Assembly (NCBI RefSeq): GCF_009996845.1
Contig: NZ_JAACYS010000018.1
Span: forward strand, 1 to 45,470
Reading direction: 5' to 3'
Origin: Pallidibacillus pasinlerensis
GTDB lineage: Bacteria > Bacillota > Bacilli > Bacillales > Caldibacillaceae
DNA: 45,470 nt
In this document: positions 18,611 to 27,900 of the stretch, piece by piece
Layout of the letters: every line of letters begins with the position of its first letter
How positions within the stretch are numbered: position 1 is the first letter of the stretch
The notes under the pieces: model-generated
Database searches by the model: none
What the model saw: the letters and a program-made list of their open reading frames with translations, nothing else
What the model was told of the DNA's origin: nothing
Translations under genes and position numbers: made by a program

Positions 18611-18753
18611 TTCGCATTGGGATTCGCACACTTTTTCTGATTTCCGCACAAAATACTAGATCGTTCGCACACTACTCAACCGTTTCCGCACAAGTTTTGT
18701 AGAATTCGCACGTTCCCACACATAATTCGCACACTTTACCACGTATTTCGCAC
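18611..18753. repeat. intergenic array with 20-21 bp period, core TTCGCAC
   Basis: Seven in-phase copies of T(T/C)CGCAC start at 18623, 18643, 18664, 18685, 18705, 18726 and 18747: spacings 20, 21, 21, 20, 21, 21. Extra partial copies lie at 18611 and 18713. Only the first 7-8 bases of each unit are conserved; the other 12-13 vary. The rest of the 319 bp gap (18579-18897) is AT-rich with no gene. On the transcript strand of the upstream KASIII-like gene the core is GTGCGAA. Confidence 0.85.
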
Positions 18754-18897
18754 AAACTCTATTAAAATTTGAGTCTTTTTTCAATAATGTTTGTTATTAA
18801 TTTGATTTATGACCAAACTTCTACATTTTTAATAAAAAACCTTCTCTTTTTCGTAAAATTTCGCCTTCAAACAGCAGCTCCAAAGGCATACCATACT

Positions 18898-19908
18898 TCA
18901 TACTCCCCAACGAACGGTCGTTGCTCCCCATGCATATCCTATTCCTGCACTAACAAGTACAACGACATCACCATCTTTCAATTTTCCTTGTTGTGCAGCC
19001 AATTCTAAAGACAAAATTTGATCAATCTGCCCGATATGTCCGTATTCTTCTAAATAAATCGACTGCTCCTCTGATAAACCTAACTCATTTAATACATATT
19101 GATGTGCCGATTTTTTCATATGAAGAATCGCTAAATAATCAATATCTTTTTCTGTATAGCCACTACGATATAAAGATTCTCGAATTACTTTTAAAAAGTT
19201 ATCCATCGATTTTTGTTCTAAACGGCGTTTCATACCTTCTGGGTCAGTCACATCTAGTCGAAATAACCCTTGATCTAAAGCTTCGTGGGTAATCGGATTT
19301 TTCGTACCACCTGCTGTAACGACGACATCTTCACTAAAAGAGCCATCAGTGACTAAAACCGATTCCAAAACGACATTCTTTTTTACACCTTTTTGTAAAA
19401 GAATTGCGCCTCCGCCAGCAGCTAAATTAAACATAAACCGTGATCGTGGATTGTTATAATCGATGAGGTCAACATTACGGTATCCGCCCGCAAGTAAAAC
19501 GGTTTTTATTGTAGAATCAGCAAGCATTAAACTTTTCGCTACTTTTAACGCCATAATCGTCGTTCCACAACGAAGTGCAACATCAAAGGCCCATGCATGA
19601 TAAGCCCCTATTTCTTCTTGTATCTTAATCGACGCCGTCCAGACTGGGTATTCTTTATGTTCCTCCCCAATATAAATAACTAAATCAATGTTTTTCGGAT
19701 CAATCCCAGCTCGTTCAATCGCTTGTTTTGCCGCCTTTATGCCCATTTCACATGTGTGATCATCAGGACCTGGGATTGGTTTGCGAAGGATACCCATTTT
19801 ATTTTCTACAACGTCAACAGGAATCCCCGAACGTGCCGCAATTTCACGACCCGTCATATACGTTTCTGGGATATACAAACCTGTACTGACAATGCCAATC
19901 TCTGTCAT
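18898..19908 (-). CDS. 3-oxoacyl-ACP synthase III-like enzyme (Cys-His-His)
   Basis: 336 residues with the thiolase fold of KASIII. The nucleophile is Cys114 (FDVALRCGTTIMALK), and a catalytic His lies at 263 (YLAILHMKKSAH). Where FabH has Asn in Y-G-N-T, this protein has His291 (EEYGHIGQIDQ), giving a Cys-His-His set. It is therefore probably not the housekeeping FabH but a condensing, acyl-transfer or thiolytic enzyme for a special acyl thioester. It starts 12 bp after livM, with a GGAGGGAG ribosome binding site, as the last gene of the transporter operon. Confidence 0.85.
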   Translation of the reverse strand: MTEIGIVSTGLYIPETYMTGREIAARSGIPVDVVENKMGILRKPIPGPDDHTCEMGIKAAKQAIERAGIDPKNIDLVIYIGEEHKEYPVWTASIKIQEEIGAYHAWAFDVALRCGTTIMALKVAKSLMLADSTIKTVLLAGGYRNVDLIDYNNPRSRFMFNLAAGGGAILLQKGVKKNVVLESVLVTDGSFSEDVVVTAGGTKNPITHEALDQGLFRLDVTDPEGMKRRLEQKSMDNFLKVIRESLYRSGYTEKDIDYLAILHMKKSAHQYVLNELGLSEEQSIYLEEYGHIGQIDQILSLELAAQQGKLKDGDVVVLVSAGIGYAWGATTVRWGV

Positions 19909-19920
19909 AATCTCCCTCCA

Positions 19921-20919
19921 TTACCCAGCTATATTTTCGTCCTTTTCATCACGATGGACCTCGACTTTCTTTACTTTTGTAAATCTACTTTGTAACGTAC
20001 CGACGATACCTTTCGGGAAAAAGATAACAACTAATATATAAAGAATTCCGAAGAAAATAATCCACCGTTCAAAAATCGGGTAAGAACTCGCTAAAGAGGT
20101 GAGCCATTCATGGGCAAACTCTATTATCCCCGCGCCAATAATCGGTCCAACTAATGTTCCGACTCCCCCAATTATCGTCATTAATAATGCATCCAACGTA
20201 ACATCAATGGCAAAAACACTCGTATTTACAAATCGTAGAGACATCACGTACAATGAACCCGCTATAGTTGCTGTAACACCTGCTACAACCGTTGCAATCA
20301 CTTTGTAATACAATGGGTTAAATCCAAGTGATGCAACACGTTGTTCATTTTCACGAATCGCTTGTAAAACACGACCCATCGGCGAGTTCGTAAATCGTTT
20401 TAAAAGAAAGAAAGTCCCCAGCATCAAAATTAAACATAATAAATAAAAATGGACACGATCCCTTAACAATTCAGGAATTTTAAATGTAAAGCCATCATTT
20501 CCAAAGGTTAATGTCCGCCATTTTTCAGCTAGAACTAAAAACAAACTCGCAAGTCCTAACGTCAGCATGGCATAGAAGTGACTTTTTAGCCGTAACGTTA
20601 AAAAGCCGATAATGATACTTACAACTAAGGAAATTAACACACCGACTAGTAAAGCTAAAAGTAAAACTCCCATCGTTGGTTCAGCACGTTGTAAAAAAAT
20701 ACCCGTTGCATAAGCACCGAAGCCAAAAAACATCGCGTGTCCAAAGGAGACAATCCCTGTATAGCCTAATAAAATATCATAACTCATGGCAAAAATCGCA
20801 AATATAAAAATTTGTGTAAGTAATATGATGAGGGAACGAGATTCATATACAAAAGGTAGGATGAGTAAAATAATTCCCATCACAATCATTGCTAAATTCG
20901 TAATTCTACCTGTTTTCAT
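19921..20919 (-). CDS. livM: LivM-type ABC permease
   Basis: About 332 residues, nine or ten hydrophobic helices. Family signatures include YTGIVSFGHAMFFGFGAYATG, GFLTLRLKSHFYAMLTLGLA and GGVGTLVGPIIGAGIIEF. LivM pairs with LivH to form the channel of HAAT importers, which move branched-chain amino acids but also amides, urea, or aromatic and aliphatic acids. ATG 20919 is preceded by AAAGGGGTGA, which overlaps the livH stop. A basic tail (FTKVKKVEVHRDEKDEN) follows the last helix. Confidence 0.93.
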   Translation of the reverse strand: MKTGRITNLAMIVMGIILLILPFVYESRSLIILLTQIFIFAIFAMSYDILLGYTGIVSFGHAMFFGFGAYATGIFLQRAEPTMGVLLLALLVGVLISLVVSIIIGFLTLRLKSHFYAMLTLGLASLFLVLAEKWRTLTFGNDGFTFKIPELLRDRVHFYLLCLILMLGTFFLLKRFTNSPMGRVLQAIRENEQRVASLGFNPLYYKVIATVVAGVTATIAGSLYVMSLRFVNTSVFAIDVTLDALLMTIIGGVGTLVGPIIGAGIIEFAHEWLTSLASSYPIFERWIIFFGILYILVVIFFPKGIVGTLQSRFTKVKKVEVHRDEKDENIAG

Positions 20920-20923
20920 CAAC

Positions 20924-21784
20924 TCACCCCTTTACTTTAAATAAGCCTTCTGGTCTTATTGATAACACGATGACCATTAACAACATATTGACCGCCAATG
21001 ATAAATCCGGAACATAATACGTCATAAAGGCTCCAGATAAACCGACTAATATGGCAGCAAATAACGATCCTGGAAAACTTCCCATTCCACCAATGACAAC
21101 AACGATAAAAGCAAGTATGGCAAACTCTAAGCCCATTTCTGCATAAATTACACCTGAATACGGTGCTAATAACACACCACTTAAGGCTGCCATCGCTGAA
21201 CCGAGCATGAAGACAAACATAAACACCCGATTTATATTAATGCCAAGTGCTTGCACCATCTCTTTATTCATAACTCCCGCACGGACGACTAAGCCAATCT
21301 TCGTTTTCTTAAGCATAAAATGAACGAGGAAAAAGACAAGGAAACCGACTAAAATGATAAATGCCCGATATTTAATAATAACGATATCTCCGATAACCCA
21401 GCTTCCTGATAAAAACTCTGGTGCCCGGGCCGGTAATTGGTTCGGTCCCCACACAACTTTTAACATTTCTTGTAAAACAAGCATTAAACCCAACGTAATT
21501 AATATTTGCCGAATATGGTTGCCGTACACTGGTTTAATAATGACTCGTTCCGTAAAGGCACCGAGCAATAATCCGACAGCCATCGCACCAAGTATGGCTA
21601 ACAAATAATTTCCTGTCGTTGTAAAAAGCCAAATACCCATATATGCTCCCCAAGCGAAAAATCCACCGTGGGAAAAGTTTAATACGCTCATAAGCCCAAA
21701 AATTAACGTTAATCCCGCTGCCAGTAAAAAGATGAGCATACCTGTGGCGAGGCCATTTATAATTAAATTGATAACAAGCTCCAT
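20924..21784 (-). CDS. livH: LivH-type ABC permease
   Basis: About 286 residues, multi-pass. Signatures: MELVINLIINGLATGMLIFLL at the N-terminus, LTLIFGLMSVLNFSHGGFFAWGAY, and AFIVVVIGGMGSFPGSLFAAI near the C-terminus, which contacts the ATPases. Partner of LivM. ATG 21784 follows AAAGGAGGG that overlaps the end of livF; the eight upstream codons of the open frame include that site. Part of the livK-G-F-H-M operon. Confidence 0.93.
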   Translation of the reverse strand: MELVINLIINGLATGMLIFLLAAGLTLIFGLMSVLNFSHGGFFAWGAYMGIWLFTTTGNYLLAILGAMAVGLLLGAFTERVIIKPVYGNHIRQILITLGLMLVLQEMLKVVWGPNQLPARAPEFLSGSWVIGDIVIIKYRAFIILVGFLVFFLVHFMLKKTKIGLVVRAGVMNKEMVQALGININRVFMFVFMLGSAMAALSGVLLAPYSGVIYAEMGLEFAILAFIVVVIGGMGSFPGSLFAAILVGLSGAFMTYYVPDLSLAVNMLLMVIVLSIRPEGLFKVKG

Positions 21785-21800
21785 CCCCCACTTCCCTCCT

Positions 21801-22508
21801 TTAGGCAATTCCTAAATATTTCTTCTTTAAATCTTGATTTTCATTTAATTCATGCATCTCGCCAGAATATACGGTTTTACCGTCATCAATAATATAAAAC
21901 CGGTCACCAATTGAACTTGCCATATGGAAATTTTGTTCAACTAACACGATTGTTGTTGACTTTTTCAAGTCTTGAAGTGATTCCATTACTCTTTCCACAA
22001 CAATTGGTGCGAGTCCCTTACTCGGTTCATCAATTAGTAACAAATCATTTTCATTGATATAGGCTCGTGCAATGGATAACATTTGCTTTTGTCCACCGCT
22101 AAGGTGACCACCTTCTTTTTTCCAAAACTTTTTCAAATCCGGAAATAGCTCTAGAACTTTGGTAATTCGTTCCATTGTTGCATCTGAATTATCTTTCATC
22201 GCCACTCGAATATTTTCTTCAACGGTTAATTCACCAAAAATACCTTGATCCTCAGGAACATACCCGATTCCAAGGCCAGCAATTTTGTACGTCGGCATAC
22301 CTTGAATTTCTTTATTTTGAAAAACAATTTTCCCTTTAGATGGAGGGTTCAATCCCATAATGCTACGTAACGTCGTTGTTTTCCCTGCCCCATTTCGACC
22401 AAGTAATACCGTTACTTCTCCTTTAGGCACTTCAAACGAGACACCTTGCAAAATATGATATTGACCGATATAAGTTTCGATTTGTTCAACATTAAGAATT
22501 GTTGTCAT
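21801..22508 (-). CDS. livF: LivF-type ABC ATPase
   Basis: 235 residues. Walker A is GRNGAGKTT (about 35-43), the Q-loop lies near EDQGIFG, the signature is LSGGQKQ and Walker B is LLLIDEPSKGLAP. It powers the importer with LivG. Its start overlaps the last 17 bp of livG, so translation is probably coupled to the downstream half of livG. The GGGAGG ribosome binding site lies within livG. Confidence 0.95.
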   Translation of the reverse strand: MTTILNVEQIETYIGQYHILQGVSFEVPKGEVTVLLGRNGAGKTTTLRSIMGLNPPSKGKIVFQNKEIQGMPTYKIAGLGIGYVPEDQGIFGELTVEENIRVAMKDNSDATMERITKVLELFPDLKKFWKKEGGHLSGGQKQMLSIARAYINENDLLLIDEPSKGLAPIVVERVMESLQDLKKSTTIVLVEQNFHMASSIGDRFYIIDDGKTVYSGEMHELNENQDLKKKYLGIA

Positions 22509-23262
22509 CGTATAAACCTCCCAAGTAAGCTGTTTGGACCACCTCGTTTTCCATAATCTCTTCTGGTTTCCCGTCGGCTAAAAACGCTCCATTAAATAAC
22601 ACAAAAATGGAGTCGGACAAATTTAAAATCATGTCCATCTTATGTTCAATTAAAAGAATCGTCCGGTCCCCTTCCTCTTTTATTTTTTGAATAACTTCTA
22701 ATATTGCAGGAACATCATTAAGGGACATGCCGGCGGTTGGTTCATCAAGTAATAAAATTTCAGTATCTAACGCGAGTAACATGGCAATCTCTAATTTCCG
22801 TTGTTCACCATGGGCTAAATTAATCGCTAAAAAATTTTCTTTATTTTTTAACAAAACGAGATCTAAAATTTCATATGCCTTTTCTGTCACTTCTTTGTAG
22901 CTAGCAAAATGTTTAAACATTTGATAGCGAATCCCCAATCGGGACTGGACAGCAAGTCGAACATTTTCTAATACGGTTAAATTTGGAAAAACGTTTGTAA
23001 TTTGGAATGAACGTCCAATACCTTTCCTTGTTCGTTTAACAGGGGATCAGTTTGTAATATTTTCTCCTTTATAAAAAATGGAGCCCTTCGTTGGGGATAG
23101 TTGACCACTAATTAAATTAAATAATGTTGTTTTACCTGCTCCGTTTGGGCCAATAATCGACTTTAATTCTTTTTCTTTAACGGTTAAATTAACCTCATCT
23201 ACCGCTACATGACCACCAAATTGAATTGTTAAATCCTTTGTTTCTAATATTGGTGTTGACAC
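22492..23262 (-). pseudogene. livG: LivG-type ABC ATPase interrupted by an in-frame TGA
   Basis: A full-length 257-codon livG frame starts at GTG 23262, at proper spacing from TTTGGAGGTGA. Codon 72 is TGA (23047-23049), and the same frame continues to 22492. Before the stop: Walker A GPNGAGKTT (38-46) and GENITN. After it: SPVKRTRKGIGRSFQITN, the signature LAHGEQRKLEIA, and Walker B LLLDEPTAGMS. Family members usually have a hydrophobic residue such as Leu at this place (ITNLSP pattern), so one base change (TTA to TGA) explains it. No frameshift exists. It is a recent nonsense mutation, sequencing error, or readthrough site. Confidence 0.9.
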
Positions 23263-23287
23263 AGTTTCACCTCCAAATTGTTGGTGA

Positions 23288-23324
23288 GGGCTCTTCAACC
23301 ATTAAAACAAGATTGAAAGAGCCC
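23288..23324 (-). other. hairpin upstream of livG
   Basis: GGGCTCTTCAA (23288-23298) pairs with TTGAAAGAGCCC (23313-23324). On the minus strand no T run follows, so it is not a classical terminator. It sits between livK and the livG ribosome binding site and may protect or process the mRNA so that livK is made in excess. Confidence 0.5.
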
Positions 23325-23372
23325 TAAAAAAATTTGTTCTTTACTTTCTCAATTCAGTTGATTGTCACTATA

Positions 23373-23470
23373 GACACTCGCTTTCCGCGGGCGTGGCTTG
23401 AGCCTCCTCGCCTCGCAAGCTCGCCTGCGGGGTCTCAAGACTCACGCTAATCCCGTTGGAGTCTCGTGTC
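23373..23470. repeat. GC-rich interspersed palindromic repeat
   Basis: A 98 bp GC-rich island in AT-rich DNA, beginning GACACTCGCTTTCCGCGGGC and ending GGAGTCTCGTGTC. The ends are imperfect inverted repeats (GACAC/GTGTC), and inner arms TTGAG/CTCAA pair as well. Its core (CTTTCCGCGGGC, GAGCCTCCTCG, GGGGTCTCA, GGAGTCTCG) matches a repeat I know to be scattered between genes in many Bacillaceae. It lies inside the liv operon, between livK and livG. Confidence 0.75.
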
Positions 23471-23541
23471 TTTCATTCTCATCAATCTACAATATTATTT
23501 AAACAACATCTTTTCTTAAGTAAATTTTTTTAAAGATTAAT

Positions 23542-24753
23542 TTATTGATTCATAATCGGTGGAGCGGTTTCTTCCGGACTTAGTTCCCTAATTAATACTG
23601 GAACTGGATATGGTACCCCTTCTTTTTTCTCTAACCGAATTGCATACAGTGTTTGTAATGCTTGATGGTCTTCCTCTCTAAAGGTCATTGTTCCCTTCGG
23701 TGTTTCAAAGCTCATGCCTTCCATAATTTCAATTAATGTATCTGCATCCGTATCACCATCGGACTGCTTTAACGCTTCAACAATGGCAATGGCTGCACTC
23801 ATACCACCTGCAGTAAATAAGTCAGGCACATCGCCGTCATAACGCTCCTTATGCTCTTCAATTAAGTAATCATTAATTTCATTATCAGGCAGTTCATAAT
23901 AGTAAACGGAGAATCCTTCCATTCCGATTAACGGTTCCATAATGGATAATGCAGCAATATCCGGTGCACCGGTAGAAATTTTAATGCCACGTTCTTGTAA
24001 TTTCATATCCGCAATTTGTTGCCATGGAGAGTTTTGTCCAGACCAAATGACAAATAAGTATTCTGGGTCAGAGTCAATGATTTTTTGAATATTAGATGTG
24101 AAGTCTGTTGCTTGTGGGTCGGCATATTCTTCATGCACAATTTCTGCCCCTAATTCTTCTGCAGCATCTTTAAACGCTTTCACACCGTCCCAGCCGAAGG
24201 AATAATCCGGTGCAAGGGTTGCGATTTTCACACCTGGACCAGCAATGGCAGATGCTCCAGCAACCGCATCTTGTGATGAGTTACGAGCAGTACGGAAGAT
24301 GTATTTATTAAACTCAGAACCTGTAATACTATCAGCTACAGCAGGTTCAACAACCATAATTGTTTCATATTCTTCTACTAGTGGAAGAACAGCTAATGTA
24401 TCACCTGAGCTGGAAGATCCGACAAGGAAATCTACTTCATCTTCATCTAATAATTTCGTAGCTTTTTGTACGGCAACTTCTGGCAATGTTTCTGTATCTT
24501 CATAGATTACTTTAATCTTTTTACCAGCTACTTCTCGTGTTCCGTCAGTTGCATAATCTAAACCAATTTCAAAACCACGTTCTGTTTGTAAACCATAAGC
24601 TTCTAATGCTCCTGTCTGGGATAGCAATACACCAATTACAATTTCATCATCGCCATCGCCGCCACTTGACGAGCTTGAGTTACACGCCGTTGTAAAAATT
24701 AATACACCAATAATAGCGAATACGAATAACCAACTAAATTTTTTCCTTTTCAC
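23542..24753 (-). CDS. livK: LivK-type substrate-binding lipoprotein
   Basis: 403 residues. The signal peptide ends at lipobox FTTAC with Cys24, followed by a Ser/Gly/Asp linker. The type 1 periplasmic-binding fold starts at EIVIGVLLSQTGALEAYG and has the ligand-loop pattern GSSSSGDTLAVLPL and APDYSFGWDGVKAFKDAAEELG. It captures the importer's substrate outside the membrane. Such proteins bind amino acids, amides, urea or organic acids; specificity cannot be read here. The start is GTG after GGAGGGAG. It is the first gene of the operon, with the regulator transcribed divergently. Confidence 0.9.
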   Translation of the reverse strand: MKRKKFSWLFVFAIIGVLIFTTACNSSSSSGGDGDDEIVIGVLLSQTGALEAYGLQTERGFEIGLDYATDGTREVAGKKIKVIYEDTETLPEVAVQKATKLLDEDEVDFLVGSSSSGDTLAVLPLVEEYETIMVVEPAVADSITGSEFNKYIFRTARNSSQDAVAGASAIAGPGVKIATLAPDYSFGWDGVKAFKDAAEELGAEIVHEEYADPQATDFTSNIQKIIDSDPEYLFVIWSGQNSPWQQIADMKLQERGIKISTGAPDIAALSIMEPLIGMEGFSVYYYELPDNEINDYLIEEHKERYDGDVPDLFTAGGMSAAIAIVEALKQSDGDTDADTLIEIMEGMSFETPKGTMTFREEDHQALQTLYAIRLEKKEGVPYPVPVLIRELSPEETAPPIMNQ

Positions 24754-24792
24754 TTATCTCCCTCCAGATAACTCATTATTAAAACTAGTAAC

Positions 24793-24826
24793 ATCATAAA
24801 ATGAGGAAGTTACAAGTTAGTTACAA
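24793..24826 (-). promoter_or_regulatory. SARP-type operator and promoter of the liv operon
   Basis: On the minus strand TTGTAAC (24820-24826) and TTGTAAC (24809-24815) are direct repeats 11 bp apart. Ten nt after the second comes TATGAT (24793-24798). The same arrangement precedes the acyl-CoA synthetase at 17373-17405. It lies in the divergent region next to the BTAD-domain activator gene, whose likely binding site this is. Confidence 0.6.
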
Positions 24827-24914
24827 AATATTTTTTACTGATTATTTCATTTTTTGTGAATATTCGGTAATATAATAAATAAGAAAAGCCCTCGGCGAAA
24901 AGTGAGGTGAAAAC

Positions 24915-27900
24915 ATGATGAAACCTGTCATTCCAATTATTGAAACGAAATTAATTCCTCCATTTGTTAAAAAGAATGTAATCCATCGGCAAAAACTCAT
25001 GCGAAAAATGCACAATATTTCAAAGCATCCACTAACGATTGTTCACGCTGGTGCAGGATACGGTAAAAGTACTGCCCTTTCCCTCTATATGAACAGTTTT
25101 CAAAAAAATTGTTGTTGGTATACGATTGACATAAACGATGATGATATTATTCCCTTTATTACTCATGTTGTTTATGCAATTAAAAAGTGTTTTGAAGACT
25201 TTGGCGAGGAATTGTTAGCCTATATGAACAACTTAACTTCATTTATTCGTGATGGAGAAATTCAAATACTGCATGCACTTTTTATAAAAGAATTATCTGC
25301 TATTAATGAAGAAACTTATCTCGTTTTAGACGACTATCATTTAGTTGATCATTCCTTTTCCATTAATCAATGGATTGAAAAGACGATTGAACATCTTCCT
25401 AATCATGTTCATATCATCATTTCCAGTCGAACAAAGCCAAAATTAGACCCGCTAATTACTAAATGGAAAGTAACAGGAAAATTATTAGAAATTGATAAAA
25501 ATGATTTAGCTTTAGAAAAAGATGAAGTAGAACTGTTTTTCGATGAAAATAACAATGGGAATTTAACAGAAGAACAACTGTCTTCCATATATGAATTAAC
25601 GGAAGGCTGGGTTATTTCTGTTAGCCTAATTGCCGAACAAGTGAAAAATGGTACGCAACTTGATGCAATCCTTAACTATCAACACACTTCCATGGATGAC
25701 TTATTTCATTACTTAGCTTTGGAAGTGTTAGCAAAACAAACACCGATTATGCAAAGTTTTATTGAACAAGTAGCTGTCCTTGAAGAAATTTCTCCTGAAC
25801 TATGTAATGAAATATTAGGTGTTCCTGGTTCTGAGGCGTTACTTGAAAAACTTGTAGAAAGTAATGCTTTTATGATGAAAATAAGTAATCATCAATACCG
25901 CTTCCATGCCCTTTTTAAAGCGGCCATTGAACGGAAAGTAGAAGAAGAACAAATTCAGTTATATAAACAATTAAATGAAAAAGCAGCCCGTTATTATGAA
26001 AAACAAAAAAACTGGGAAATGGCCATTTCTCACCTAGAAAAAATTCAAAACTATGATTGGATTGCAGCAATTTTAAATGAAGGTGCCGATGATCTTTTAA
26101 AAAATGGGAAGTTGGAAAAATTAGCAGGCTATTTAAAAACGATTCCAGATGAGTTTAAGCGAAAATATTTATCGCTTCTCTTTTATGAAGGTGAAGTACA
26201 ACGCTACTTAGCCTATTATGAAAAGGCAAAAAATTGTTATCTCGAATTAATTGAACACGCTGAAATTTCGGGGTCCTCTTTACTTACAGCAATGGCCTAT
26301 GAAGGTTTAGCGAAAATTTATATTGATACGATTCAACCAGTTGTTGCCGAACAGTACTTATTAAAAGCGATAAAATTACTTGAAAAATTTAAAGGAAAAG
26401 ATGATGTCGAAACGATCGAAATATATGGCTTAATGGCTGAAAATCTCATCAATTCTGGACAAGCAAAAAAAGCTGAAAAATGGTTTAAAAAGTTAGCTGG
26501 TCTACAAAAAATCATGGCAACAAACAATCTTGATGCCCGCATGTTTCTACGAACTGGTCAATTAGAAAAGGCAAAGCAACTACTTGTAAAAAGATTACAA
26601 GATGAAGAACATAACCGAACTCTTCCACAAACCCATCGGGAAACAGAGATAATACTCGCCTATATTGAACTATGTCTCGGAAATGGACAAGAAGCAAAAC
26701 GATACGCACAAAAAGGGATTGAACAAGGAATTAAATCAAAAAACATATTTGTTGAAGCTTGCGGTTGGATGCGACTCGGCCATGCGAACCAAATTTTGAA
26801 TGATTATGATCCGAGTTTATCTGAAAAATGTTATCTCACTGCCCTTGAATTAATGGAGAAAATCCACGTTTCCCGTGGAAAAGCTGAACCAAATATGGGG
26901 TTATGTATCCTTTATAGCCGCCGGGGAGAATTTGAACGAGCATTAGAAATAGGTAAACTCGCGTTATACGAAACTGAAAATGTACAAGACCAATGGTTAG
27001 CTTCCTTTATTCGTCTTTCTATGGGCATTGCCTCCTATCAGTGTGGACGTTTGGAGGATGCGAAAAACTATTTTGAACATGCTCGGGACTTTTTTAAAAC
27101 CCACGGCGATCCATACGGCTATACCCTTTCTTTATGTTGGCTGAGCTTTTACTATCTTGCTAATGAAGACTGGGAAAACTTTAAATTTGTCGTTACGAGC
27201 TTTTTACAAGAAGTACAACTCGGAAACTATGAATTTCTGTTTTCAAAACCTACCCAATTTAGTCCGAAAGATATGCAATCGTTTATACCGTTATTAATGA
27301 AGGCGAAAGAATTGGATGTTTATCCACCCTTTGTCCAATCAATTTTACAAAGTCTCGGCTATAACGACATTGACTCTCATCCTGGTTATACGTTACGCGT
27401 GAAAACCTTCGGTGGTTTTGAAGTATATTTAGGGGATCGTCTTGTAACTGATAAAGACTGGCAACGGGGTAAAGCAAAGGAACTTTTTCAATTTTTATTA
27501 ATAAAGAGAGAGAGTTGGTATACGAAAGAACAAATTTACGATCAACTTTGGCCGGATACGAATAGTAAAAATATCGAAAAGGAATTTAAAGTTATTTTAA
27601 ACGCATGTAACCGTGCGTTAGAACCGAATCGTAAAGCTCGTTCGTCACCATTTTATATCTATAGACGAAATAACATGTACGGCATCAATCCAAAGGCGGT
27701 CATTGAAATTGACTACGAACAGTTTGAACATTGGATTAAAGAAGGTTTACGTGAAAAACATACCGATAAAGCGATATCCCTACTTTTACAAGGTCTTCAC
27801 CATTACAAAGGACGTTTCATGGAAGGAACGCTCGATATACCTTTATTTGAAAACTTACAAACTCACTTGCAAACATTATTTTTACGAGGTGCAGAAAAAC

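Noticed and set aside
15862-19908. OleABC-type olefin or beta-lactone pathway (KAS-like, alpha/beta hydrolase, AMP ligase)
   Set aside because: The hydrolase has a Ser nucleophile (GWSTGG) rather than the Asp expected of OleB, there is no OleD-like reductase, and the KAS-like protein lacks the expected Asn. The resemblance is in gene types only.
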